A stretch of 50,996 bases of DNA from Acidobacteriota bacterium. Its GTDB lineage: Bacteria; Acidobacteriota; Terriglobia; Terriglobales; Acidobacteriaceae. The notes beneath the pieces were generated by a model, which was given only the letters and a program-made list of their open reading frames with translations, was not told the DNA's origin and made no database searches. A program made the position numbers and the translations under genes. The stretch is taken from positions 1-50,996 of the forward strand of contig JAKAJO010000072.1 in NCBI GenBank assembly GCA_021813745.1, in the 5' to 3' direction. This document shows, one piece after another, positions 25,115 to 34,670 of the stretch (positions within the stretch are counted from its first letter, which is position 1; each line of letters starts with the position of its first letter).

Positions 25115-27763
25115 TCACTTGCCTGTGCCGGTCTCGATTCTCATTCCATAGAACGATTTATGAACGAAGAACACCGACACCAGGAAGAAGGCAACGGCCA
25201 GCACATGCGTGAGCATGGGATTGTTCGAACTCAGCGTCACAGCAAGTTCGACGGCCAGCAGTCCGAACAAAGTCGTGAACTTGATCACTGGGTTCATTGC
25301 CACCGAGGAAGTGTCCTTGAACGGATCGCCGACCGTGTCTCCAATCACGGTGGCGTCGTGCAGGGGCGTTCCCTTCTGCTTCAGATCCACCTCGACAACC
25401 TTCTTTGCGTTGTCCCATGCGCCGCCGGCATTCGCCATAAAGATCGCTTGATACAAGCCAAAGATCGCGATTGAGATCAGATAGCCGATGAAGAAAAACG
25501 GCTCAAAGAAGGCAAACGCGAGCGTCGCAAAGAAAACCGCAAGGAAGATATTGAACATGCCCTTCTGCGCGTAGACCGTGCAGATTTCAACCACCTTCTT
25601 GCTGTCCGTCACTGAAGCCTTTTCCACACCCTCCAGCTTGATATTGGCTTTGATGAACTCCACCGCCCGGTAGGCCCCCGTGCTGACTGCCTGCGTAGAG
25701 GCTCCCGTAAACCAATAGATCATCGCGCCACCGCAAACCAGCCCGAGCACAAATGGAGCATGTAGAAGAGACAAATATTCCTTGTGATAGGTCAGTCCGT
25801 TCGTTAGCGCCATGATGATCGAGAAGATCATCGTTGTTGCGCCCACCACCGCCGTGCCGATCAGAACTGGCTTTGCCGTCGCCTTGAAGGTATTCCCCGC
25901 TCCGTCATTGGCCTCAAGCAGATGCTTGGCGCGTTCAAACTTTACGTCGATGTTGAAGTCCTTTTTCAGCTCGCCTTCAATCCCCGGAACGGTCTCAATC
26001 AGCGACAACTCATAGACAGATTGGGCATTGTCCGTCACCGGCCCGTAGGAGTCCACAGCAATCGTCACCGGCCCCATACCCAGGAATCCGAATGCAACTA
26101 GGCCAAAGGCAAATACCGCCGGAGCAAGCATCAGGCTTTCCATCGAGGGGCCCGTGCTCCAGTAGTATCCCAGTCCCATCAACCCGGCCATGCAAAGTCC
26201 AAGCCAATAGGCTGAAAAATTTCCAGCCACAAAGCCCGAAAGGATACCCAGCGAAGCTCCGCCTTCCTTCGCCGATGTCACCACTTCCTCCACGTGCTTC
26301 GAGTCGGTGGACGTGAAGACTTTCACGAATTCGGGGATGACGGCACCCGCCAAAGTACCGCAGGAGATGATCGATGCCAGCTTCCACCAGATCGTCCCAT
26401 CGCCCAGCCCGGGAATGATGAGGTACGAGACGATGAAGGTCAGGATGATCGAGAGAATCGACGTGATCCAGACCAGAGAAGTCAATGGTGCTTCAAAGTT
26501 CATTTCGTCGGAATTCCCGTACCTTGCATGAGCAATCAATGCATTCAGAAAGTACGCTCCCGAACTCGAAACCAGCATGGCAACGCGCATCACGAAGATC
26601 CACACCAGCAAATCGACCTTTGTCGTCGCGTTCGGCACCGCCAGCAGAATGAAAGTAATCAACGCCACGCCCGTTACGCCGTAGGTCTCAAATCCGTCCG
26701 CGCTCGGACCCACCGAATCGCCGGCATTATCTCCCGTACAATCGGCAATCACGCCGGGGTTGCGCGCATCATCCTCTTTAATCTTGAAGACGATCTTCAT
26801 CAGGTCCGAGCCGATGTCAGCAATCTTCGTGAAGATTCCACCCGCGATGCGCAGCGCCGCCGCACCAAGTGACTCACCAATCGCGAAGCCGATAAAGCAC
26901 GGTCCTGCATAATCTCCAGGAACAAACAAAAGAATGAACAGCATCATCAGCAGTTCCACAGAGATCAGCGCCATGCCGATGCTCATGCCGGCCTTCAATG
27001 GAATGGCAAACGCCGGATATGGCTTGCCCTGCAGCGCCGCGAATGCCGTTCGCGAATTGGCAAAGGTGTTCACCCGGATGCCAAACCATGCCACTCCATA
27101 GCTGCCGCAAATCCCAAGCACACTGAACGCCAGAATAATCGGCAGCGTCACCGCGATCGGCTTGCCCGGCACCGGCGACAGAACACCGAAATACAGCGCG
27201 ATAATCACGGCAATAAATGCCCAGAGCAATAGAAGAAACTTGCCTTGCGTCACCAGATAGGTCTTGCAGGTCTCGTAAATCAGCTCCGAAATCTCGCGCA
27301 TCGTGCGATGGACCGGCAGATTCTTCAATTGCATGTAAATGGCCAGGCCAAACAGCAGGCCGCCGATGCAGAACAGCAATCCGAACAGCAGCAGAACATG
27401 CCCGTTCACGCCGAGGAACTTCACACTCGACAGGTCGGGCAGCACAAGGCCGGCTTCTCCGCCGCCTTGCTCCGTCTGGCCATGGGCGAATGCAGGCAAC
27501 ACCAGCCCTGCGATGGCCGCCATCATGCCATAGCGGAGTCGATTCAGCCCTCGCGCGCCTTCCATCGCGCCGCCGGCAAACCGCCGCAGCATGCCCATAC
27601 CTGCCTTCGAGACCAGCCATCCCCGAGTCAACACGCTGGCGACAAGCAGCAAAAAGGCGCTCACTCCAACTGAGAAATTCACCAATCCGTGAACCGTCAC
27701 ATGCCCTCCCGACATAACGTTTGAAGCCGTACCATGCAAAACGACGGGTAACACGACCCCCAA
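25115..27763 (-). CDS. hppA: Membrane-bound ion-translocating pyrophosphatase (H+-PPase type)
   Basis: An integral inner-membrane pump that uses pyrophosphate hydrolysis to export protons (possibly Na+). The 882-residue frame is longer than the usual 670-770. The core starts about residue 115, with about 16 helices. Catalytic loops are present: DIGSDLMK, EDDARNPGVIADCTGDNAGDS, and the C-terminal ANAGGAWDNAKK. DCTGDNAGDSVG and GNTFKATAK mark the divergent branch also seen in Bacteroidetes; the Lys in GNTFKA is where K+-independent enzymes carry Lys. The N-terminal 115 residues add a helix and then an apparent signal-like segment (MMAAIAGLVLPAFAHGQ, 80-96). The start is uncertain: TTG 27763 has no good ribosome site, and ATG 27715 or codons near M58/M80 are alternatives. 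Confidence 0.88.
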   Translation of the reverse strand: MGVVLPVVLHGTASNVMSGGHVTVHGLVNFSVGVSAFLLLVASVLTRGWLVSKAGMGMLRRFAGGAMEGARGLNRLRYGMMAAIAGLVLPAFAHGQTEQGGGEAGLVLPDLSSVKFLGVNGHVLLLFGLLFCIGGLLFGLAIYMQLKNLPVHRTMREISELIYETCKTYLVTQGKFLLLLWAFIAVIIALYFGVLSPVPGKPIAVTLPIILAFSVLGICGSYGVAWFGIRVNTFANSRTAFAALQGKPYPAFAIPLKAGMSIGMALISVELLMMLFILLFVPGDYAGPCFIGFAIGESLGAAALRIAGGIFTKIADIGSDLMKIVFKIKEDDARNPGVIADCTGDNAGDSVGPSADGFETYGVTGVALITFILLAVPNATTKVDLLVWIFVMRVAMLVSSSGAYFLNALIAHARYGNSDEMNFEAPLTSLVWITSILSIILTFIVSYLIIPGLGDGTIWWKLASIISCGTLAGAVIPEFVKVFTSTDSKHVEEVVTSAKEGGASLGILSGFVAGNFSAYWLGLCMAGLMGLGYYWSTGPSMESLMLAPAVFAFGLVAFGFLGMGPVTIAVDSYGPVTDNAQSVYELSLIETVPGIEGELKKDFNIDVKFERAKHLLEANDGAGNTFKATAKPVLIGTAVVGATTMIFSIIMALTNGLTYHKEYLSLLHAPFVLGLVCGGAMIYWFTGASTQAVSTGAYRAVEFIKANIKLEGVEKASVTDSKKVVEICTVYAQKGMFNIFLAVFFATLAFAFFEPFFFIGYLISIAIFGLYQAIFMANAGGAWDNAKKVVEVDLKQKGTPLHDATVIGDTVGDPFKDTSSVAMNPVIKFTTLFGLLAVELAVTLSSNNPMLTHVLAVAFFLVSVFFVHKSFYGMRIETGTGK

Positions 27764-27893
27764 ATCTTCTGGGAAAAAGTCACCGGAAGCGTATCATCCG
27801 TGTCAAGCACTGTCGAGTGATTGCAGTCACACCGTTGGCCGAGGCTTAATTCTGCCGCCAAGCCCCTCCGCTCACAGGGGATCCGAAACTCTG

Positions 27894-29483
27894 CTATTCG
27901 ATTGGAATGTCGATTTTGTCGCCCGGCAGCGGATGCCGAAGGTCCATATCCCCCTGGTCCCGCACCATTCCCTGCGCAAGCGGGTGCAGCTTGAAAAGCA
28001 CCAGATCATTGCGTTCCGGATCATCCAGTGCAGGAAAGCTCGCCACCTGCTCCAGGCTGAAGCGCGTATGCAGATCCGCCAGGGTGCCTGGATCCAGATC
28101 ATTCCACGAAGCGTACCACCCCGGCTGATACACGCCCAGCTTGGCTGGCAGGTCAGGCATATTCGCGGATGGCGTATCAAAGTCGTCGCACAGTGTTGGC
28201 AAATGCGTCATAAGCGTGATTTCGTCGCCACTGATTGAGACCATCAGGCGCCGCCCATTCGGATGCGCATCGATATACCGCGTCAGCTGTCGCGCCGCCT
28301 GCTCGTAGGTGTATTCAGGGTGCAGGGCATAGCTCGTCGTCCATGCGGCATTTACGATTGCCGCCCCCACGGCCAGCGCGGTCACACCCCATCCCATAGT
28401 TCGCGCCCGGTTCCCTGCTTCTGCCAGGGCTCCCGCACCCCGCGCAATGACAAGGACGCAAAAGACAAAGACCACCGTGTAGTACCGTGGCTGCGGGTGG
28501 TCCTGATAGGTCATGAACAGGATGTAGCCCGCCACCGCCGCCACCGAGGCGCCAAAGACTGGATCCTCCACAAGCGCCCGTCCCCATCCTGTGCGCCTGC
28601 CCACGAAGGCGCACGCAACCACGACTCCCGTCAATGGCACAAGGATGCGATCCACCCACAGTCCGCCGTGAAAGGACCACCATAGACTCACCAACGGCCA
28701 CCAAGGGTCATGCGGCTTGGGATACGTATTGATGAAGAAAAGATAGCGATAGTCGGTCAGCAGGCCACGCGCCACCACAAGCGCCATCCAGCCGCCAAAC
28801 GTCAGGGCGCTCGTCGCACCGGCGATCAGCCCGTAGCGAACAGCAACCCCCTTGCTGCTCCGGTTCGGAAGCCAAATCGCCCATCCCAGTGCCGGCAGCA
28901 GAAACACCGCCGTCGTCTTGGTCAGAAGCATCAGCGTAAACAGCACTCCGATGATCGCCGCCCCGCCGCTCGGCCGTCCCATGCGTGGAAGCCGAATAGC
29001 AAGGTTCAAAGCTGCCAGGGTCAGGGTCAACAGCATCGGTTCCAGGATCGCCAGTCGGCTGAAGCAATAGAAGTATGGGCTCGTCGCCAGGAGCGTCAGT
29101 GCCAGGAGCGCGGTCCACCGCGGTCCTCGTTCGCGCAGCAGGAAATAGCTGAGCACCAGATTGCAAAAAAAGAACGCAACCGCCAGACCGCGCGCCGCAC
29201 TCAGAGAAACGCCCGTAGCGAAAAATACCAGCCACACAAGAAAGGGCCACACCGGCACGGCCGGCGCAGGGTTGAAGTCCCCCGCAAGATACCAATGACC
29301 AAAGAGGTGGGCGCGAGCTGCAGCGTTGCAGTACCAGCCTTCATCGGTGTATTTCGCCCAGTCCCGAAACCACGGAGTGTGGTTCGGAAAGTCCGCCCGC
29401 AGATGGATCGCGTGCAGCGCTGCAAATCCGCAAACAACAAGGATCCACGCAACAAAACCGATTCGCTTTGCAACTGTGGACAA
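27894..29483 (-). CDS. GT39/ArnT-like polytopic glycosyltransferase (GT-C fold)
   Basis: A 529-residue membrane protein with about eleven predicted helices that probably transfers a sugar from a polyprenyl-phosphate donor to a periplasmic acceptor. After the first helix the loop contains KYTDEGWYCNAA, whose Asp-Glu pair matches the catalytic DE motif of the GT-C/PMT/ArnT clan. FLLRERGPRWTALLALTLLATSPYFYCFSRLAILEPML is the conserved clan stretch. The C-terminal 120 residues are a soluble domain. TTG 29483 is the likely start, with GGGGGACAG upstream. No lipid A or glycan cluster surrounds it, so the acceptor is unknown. Confidence 0.7.
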   Translation of the reverse strand: MSTVAKRIGFVAWILVVCGFAALHAIHLRADFPNHTPWFRDWAKYTDEGWYCNAAARAHLFGHWYLAGDFNPAPAVPVWPFLVWLVFFATGVSLSAARGLAVAFFFCNLVLSYFLLRERGPRWTALLALTLLATSPYFYCFSRLAILEPMLLTLTLAALNLAIRLPRMGRPSGGAAIIGVLFTLMLLTKTTAVFLLPALGWAIWLPNRSSKGVAVRYGLIAGATSALTFGGWMALVVARGLLTDYRYLFFINTYPKPHDPWWPLVSLWWSFHGGLWVDRILVPLTGVVVACAFVGRRTGWGRALVEDPVFGASVAAVAGYILFMTYQDHPQPRYYTVVFVFCVLVIARGAGALAEAGNRARTMGWGVTALAVGAAIVNAAWTTSYALHPEYTYEQAARQLTRYIDAHPNGRRLMVSISGDEITLMTHLPTLCDDFDTPSANMPDLPAKLGVYQPGWYASWNDLDPGTLADLHTRFSLEQVASFPALDDPERNDLVLFKLHPLAQGMVRDQGDMDLRHPLPGDKIDIPIE

Positions 29484-29564
29484 GGCCGCTGTCCCCCTCG
29501 TCAGGTCGCAGCCAGGGCGATCCGATTTACCCCGCCCCGGTCAGCCTGTCGTCTTTCACAGCCC

Positions 29565-30668
29565 TTATTCGTAGGCGAGAGCATCAATCGGATCCTTGCG
29601 CGAGGCCATCCATGCCGGATATGCCGCTCCGCACAACGCTCCTGAAAATGCGATCAATGCTCCCCATCCAACCCACGCGGCCGTCAACTGAAAGCTGAAC
29701 GTCGCGAATTTGATATGCAGCAGTTCCCGCAGCGCAAACGACACGCCGATACCAAGAATCACTCCGAGTACAGCAAGCAGCGCCGTCTCGCGCAGTACCA
29801 CGCTTACAATCTCCAGCTTCGACGAACCAAGCGATTTCAGAATTCCGATCTCGCGGGTGCGCTCCAATACCGCGGTGTACATCGACTGGAAAATCACCAG
29901 GAACCCAACCACCACCGCAATCGTGATCACGACGTTGAGCGCAATATTGAAGCCTGGAAACCTCGAAGGCGTGTAAAGCGCCAGCAGATCCGCCATTGTC
30001 AGCACCTTGTAGCCATCCAGTCCACGAGTCGCGTGAATCTCGCTGCGAATCGCGTCAATATTCGCCGGGCTGTCCGCTTTTAGATAGATCACCGAGGCCT
30101 TTCCCTCAGTCCCCATCAAGTCGCCCATCGTCTCGATTGGAATCAGCTTGCGACCGCCCTTGCCGCTCTCCACTATTCCGCAGATGCGAAACGCGTGGTT
30201 GAGCACGGTGATCGTCTCACCCACCTTGTGCCCGTTACCTGACCGCGCGAATACATCATCCACAATCACGTCATACTGCGACTCGAATGGACCGCCCTCC
30301 AGAAACACAAACGGCTTCAGTGCGTTGTAACTCTTGTAGTCGATTCCATAGAGAACTTCGATGGATCCCGTCATTGAAAAATCGGAGATCACCGGCGACG
30401 CCACCGTTACGTGTGGCAACTTGACCAGGTAATTCGCAAGCTTTGCGGACATCGGCGCTCCGCTCACCCCGCTCATGAAGCTCGCATTCGAGGGACTCAC
30501 CACAAGGTCCGCGCCAATCCCGTTCGTCCGTTCCTTTGAGTCGTTCAGCATGCCCATAAAAATGCCGACAATCGAAAGGATCATGACCACCTCGATCGCA
30601 ACGGCCAGAATACTGATAATCGAACGCAACGGGCGATGCAGCAGGTTGGCAACAATCAATTTGTTCAT
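29565..30668 (-). CDS. Orphan MacB/FtsX-family ABC transporter permease
   Basis: A 367-residue membrane protein from ATG 30668 (GGAG is 12 bases upstream). Four helices in the MacB arrangement: one near the N-terminus (SIISILAVAIEVVMILSIVGIFM), a large periplasmic MacB_PCD-like domain, then three C-terminal helices of the FtsX domain with ERTREIGILKSLGSSK between helices 2 and 3. It ends in DPIDALAYE, the usual family tail. Family members pair with a LolD/MacB-type ATPase in lipoprotein, peptide or heterocyst-glycolipid export or in mechanotransmission. No ATPase gene is adjacent, so the partner must be elsewhere. Confidence 0.8.
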   Translation of the reverse strand: MNKLIVANLLHRPLRSIISILAVAIEVVMILSIVGIFMGMLNDSKERTNGIGADLVVSPSNASFMSGVSGAPMSAKLANYLVKLPHVTVASPVISDFSMTGSIEVLYGIDYKSYNALKPFVFLEGGPFESQYDVIVDDVFARSGNGHKVGETITVLNHAFRICGIVESGKGGRKLIPIETMGDLMGTEGKASVIYLKADSPANIDAIRSEIHATRGLDGYKVLTMADLLALYTPSRFPGFNIALNVVITIAVVVGFLVIFQSMYTAVLERTREIGILKSLGSSKLEIVSVVLRETALLAVLGVILGIGVSFALRELLHIKFATFSFQLTAAWVGWGALIAFSGALCGAAYPAWMASRKDPIDALAYE

Positions 30669-30991
30669 GCCAGGGCAGAACTCCACACGGGTGGCAACTC
30701 GCCGTGCCAATCCCTCCCTATCAGGGTATCAGCACCTCGATCCAGCCGCCCTCAAAGTTACCCCCTCCGTTGAGTGGTTACCTTAGCGGTAGCTCACGCC
30801 GCTTCCCACACGGCTTCACCCGCCGTTCAACCGCCCGTCCGGGACGCTGGAACCGCCCCGGTTTTGAGTACCAAAGTGATGAAAAGAAAGATAGATGCTG
30901 ATTTCTCCTTTTGACTTCAGTACCCCCTTGTACGTATGATGATTGTGGAAAAATCCAATCGGTCGCTAGATATCACCTTCGATGGTTACTG
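30669..30991. other. Divergent gap between the ABC permease and the RodZ-like gene
   Basis: About 320 bases with no gene. Two GTTACC direct copies occur around 30757-30781. A good sigma-70 promoter for the rightward gene lies at 30911-30940. Nothing else was recognised. Confidence 0.5.
30911..30940 (+). promoter_or_regulatory. Sigma-70 promoter of the RodZ-like gene
   Basis: TTGACT (30911-30916) and TATGAT (30935-30940) are separated by 18 bases, both close to consensus. The predicted transcription start near 30947 is 45 bases before the ATG at 30992, which argues against longer frames that begin inside this promoter. Confidence 0.6.
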
Positions 30992-31495
30992 ATGGGAAGC
31001 TTTGGACAGGACCTTCGCGCTGAGCGGCTCGCCCGCGGCATCGCGTTGGAGCACATCACGGGAATCACAAAGATCAGCCAGCGCCATCTCGTGGCTTTGG
31101 AAGAAGACCGGCTCTGTGCGCTTCCAGGCGGCATCCTCACAAAAGGCATCGTGCGCGGCTACCTGAGCGCAGTCGGTCTGGATGTGCGCCAGTGGACTGA
31201 GCGCTTCCTCAGTGAGGCCGGCACGGTCCTCGAGCCATCTCAGGACGATCAGGCCTGGGCTGCTTTCGCCACCAACGTCGGTCGCTCCCGGATTATGCGT
31301 CATGAGGCTGCGCAGTTGCGCATGCGATGGATTGGCGCTGCAGTCCTCATGTCCATCGTCTCCATCGCTGCCTTTGTCACCGTTCGCTACTGGGGCGTCA
31401 GAGCAGGCTGGTGGAGCAGTCTCCTTCCGCTCCACCCAGTCGTTGTCAGGGCTGCCTCCGTTTCCACTACGATCCTTCACTTCTTCTTCCGCTGA
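30992..31495 (+). CDS. RodZ-like helix-turn-helix membrane protein (short form)
   Basis: A 167-residue protein from ATG 30992. Residues about 3-75 form a HTH_25/RodZ-type domain: GQDLRAERLARGIALEHITGITKIS, then QRHLVALEEDRLCALPGGILTKGIVRGYLSAVGLD, a pattern shared by RodZ/YfgA proteins. A basic stretch precedes one membrane helix (WIGAAVLMSIVSIAAFVTV, about 110-130). The periplasmic part is very short (about 35 residues) and lacks the usual DUF4115 domain, so it is either a reduced RodZ or a related regulator. RodZ links MreB to the envelope in rod-shaped cells. A promoter lies 50-80 bases upstream. Confidence 0.68.
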   Translation: MGSFGQDLRAERLARGIALEHITGITKISQRHLVALEEDRLCALPGGILTKGIVRGYLSAVGLDVRQWTERFLSEAGTVLEPSQDDQAWAAFATNVGRSRIMRHEAAQLRMRWIGAAVLMSIVSIAAFVTVRYWGVRAGWWSSLLPLHPVVVRAASVSTTILHFFFR

Positions 31496-31771
31496 TCCAC
31501 TCCCTTCCATCCAGGCCTGCAGGCCGCGATTCACCCCCTCCATTCCTCATTTGAACCCTTCCTTTGCCCCATTCAGACCAGGCTCTTTGCACCCGCTTCT
31601 TAGCCCGTTTACCATAGAAGATGCGCATTCAGGCCGATTCCCGCTTGCGCAGGCTTGTCTCTCCGACGCAGGGTGCAGCACGCAAGATCCTCCGCGCCGG
31701 CTCAGCCATGCGAATCAACAATCGCGGCAGGCCATCCCAAGAAAATCCCTTCACAGGGGAGGATTACGAAG

Positions 31772-32938
<1,167 letters not shown>

Positions 32939-32964
32939 CACACAACACTACCTCGCACACAATC

Positions 32965-33000
32965 AAGGGACGCCCACACAGCGGCGTCCCTTCTTCTTTT
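32965..33000 (+). terminator. Rho-independent terminator of metK
   Basis: A 10-base-pair stem (32965-32974 with 32983-32992, AAGGGACGCC/GGCGTCCCTT), an 8-base loop and a CTTCTTTT tail lie 27 bases after the metK stop. Confidence 0.85.
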
Positions 33001-33113
33001 CCGCAGTCCATCCACTCCGCAATACCCCGCCTGTAAAGCGCCGAATTCAGCTCTGGCACGTCCATGGAATAGAATGCTGCCGTATTCCCAATCATTTTGC
33101 GTGCGAGGTTTTC

Positions 33114-33863
33114 ATGATCCGATTTCCTGTGCTGTCCGCCCTCCTTGTGTGCCTGGCGGTTGCAGCTTCGGCCCAGTCCAATGCGCCATGGGGCTACCAA
33201 GGCAGAAAAGGACCGCTCTCCTGGGGCAAGCTCAGCCCGGATTACAGCACGTGTGCCGACGGTCGCGCACAGTCCCCGATTGATATTCGCGATGCACATC
33301 GCAGCAAGAACCTTCAGCCGATCGATTTCCACTACATCGCGGGCGGTGTCACGCTCCGGAATACCGGCCACACCATTGAAGTCGAGGTCCATCCAGGCAG
33401 CTACATCATCGCCAATGGAGTTCGCTACAACCTCGAGTCCTTTGAGTTTCACCGCCCCGGCGAGCACGCGGTCAATGGCCGCCTGACTGACATGGATGTC
33501 GAACTCAAGCACAGAAGTCCCGACGGCCAGATGGCCATTCTTGTCGCCCGCTTCGTTGAAAATATGGACGCACCCAACGCCACCATGGCCGCCCTGTGGC
33601 AACATCTGCCGCAATCGCCCGGTGCCACGCAAACCGATTCCGACCTCATCAATCCAGGTGGCCTGCTCCCCGGAGATCGCGGCTATTGGACCTACATGGG
33701 CTCGCTCACCACACCGCCGTGTACCGAAGGCGTTCGCTGGTTCATCCTCGAGCAAACCGTCCCCGTCAGCACCGCTCAGCTCAACGCCTTCCGTTCTCTC
33801 TACAGATTGAACTCGCGCCCATTGCAGGACCGACACAACCGCGTGATCGAGGCAAACGAATAG
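33114..33863 (+). CDS. Secreted alpha-carbonic-anhydrase-like protein lacking two of three zinc histidines
   Basis: A 249-residue exported protein (signal peptide 1-20, ending ASAQS) with the alpha-carbonic anhydrase fold. The ATG follows GAGG by seven bases. Family landmarks are present: GPLSWGKLSPDYSTC, QSPIDIRDA, FHRPGEHAVNG, and GSLTTPPCTEGVRW (gatekeeper Thr). In active enzymes the zinc is held by FHFH and ELHLVH histidines. Here the matching residues are E111-x-H113 (SFEFH) and E130 (DVELKH), so H94 and H119 (human CA II numbering) are both Glu. It is therefore probably not a normal CO2 hydratase and may be a carbonic-anhydrase-related binding protein. A E-H-E metal site is possible but speculative. 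Confidence 0.8.
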   Translation: MIRFPVLSALLVCLAVAASAQSNAPWGYQGRKGPLSWGKLSPDYSTCADGRAQSPIDIRDAHRSKNLQPIDFHYIAGGVTLRNTGHTIEVEVHPGSYIIANGVRYNLESFEFHRPGEHAVNGRLTDMDVELKHRSPDGQMAILVARFVENMDAPNATMAALWQHLPQSPGATQTDSDLINPGGLLPGDRGYWTYMGSLTTPPCTEGVRWFILEQTVPVSTAQLNAFRSLYRLNSRPLQDRHNRVIEANE

Positions 33864-33866
33864 CGC

Positions 33867-34556
33867 TCAGCGAACCAGGGGCGTGAATGTCAGAATCACG
33901 CCCTCGCCATCCGCTTGCGGATCCACATGCATCCCTGTCAAATCGCGCACCAGGTAGTGGGCCGCCTCCAGTTCATCGGCCGCATGTGAAAACGTCGTCG
34001 CGATCACGATGCATCCCGCTTCCCGCCCTGCCCTTGCGCCTGAAGCCGAGTCCTCAAACACCACACAAGCTCCCGGGGCATATCCCAGCAGCTTCGCGCC
34101 GGTCTCATACGGCTCGGGATGCGGCTTGCCATGCGTTACCTTTTCCGCAGTCACCAGCCGCTCCGGCACCGGCACGCCTCCGGCGGCCATCCGCACCCGC
34201 GCCAGCCGCTCCGTCGCGCTCGTCACCACCGTCCAGCGTTCTTCCGGCAGAGCGCGCAGCAAATCCAGCACGCCTGGCAGCACAACCAGCCCATCGTTAT
34301 CCGCAACTTCAAAGTCTTCGATGATCTTCAGCTCTGCCTCAGCATCCAGGTCCGGCCGCAGCCGCTGCACGCTGTCAATGGCGCGCCGCCCGTGAATGAC
34401 GCTGATTGCATAAGCGGGATCAATCCCGCGCATCTTCGCCCAACGCGTCCAGCTCCGCTCCACCGAACCCAGAGACGAGATCAGAATCCCATCCATGTCG
34501 AACAGAAAACCCTGACACCGAATCCGAACCGCCGAAGTGATCAAAGATTGCCCCAT
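33867..34556 (-). CDS. HAD-superfamily (subfamily IA) sugar-phosphatase-like hydrolase
   Basis: A 229-residue cytoplasmic phosphatase. All four HAD motifs are visible: DMDGILISS (nucleophile and acid/base Asp), VVTSATE, K in EKVTHGKPHPEPY, and VVFEDSASGARAG. The helical cap between motifs I and II is of the beta-phosphoglucomutase/DOG1/glycerol-3-phosphatase type, so small sugar or polyol phosphates are likely substrates. It converges with the carbonic anhydrase-like gene with only three bases between stop codons. The ATG at 34556 has GAGG very close upstream; a slightly later start cannot be excluded. Confidence 0.82.
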   Translation of the reverse strand: MGQSLITSAVRIRCQGFLFDMDGILISSLGSVERSWTRWAKMRGIDPAYAISVIHGRRAIDSVQRLRPDLDAEAELKIIEDFEVADNDGLVVLPGVLDLLRALPEERWTVVTSATERLARVRMAAGGVPVPERLVTAEKVTHGKPHPEPYETGAKLLGYAPGACVVFEDSASGARAGREAGCIVIATTFSHAADELEAAHYLVRDLTGMHVDPQADGEGVILTFTPLVR

Positions 34557-34670
34557 GTCCTCATTGTAGAAGGCCGTGGCTTGCTCTTCGACGCTGCGGC
34601 GACCTCATGCACGTGCTCATGCCGCATAGCGCAATGAAACTCCCACCTGCAAAATCCTTTCACCGTCGCT

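Noticed and set aside
31655..31771. In-frame N-terminal extension of MetK
   Set aside because: MetK proteins begin at [18 protein letters not shown], and a strong AGGGGAGGA sits eight bases before the TTG at 31772; the extension has no family similarity.
31496..31771. Possible SAM or SAH riboswitch before metK
   Set aside because: I could not find the conserved core sequences or stems of any SAM or SAH class; the leader has only weak local pairings. A covariance-model search would decide.
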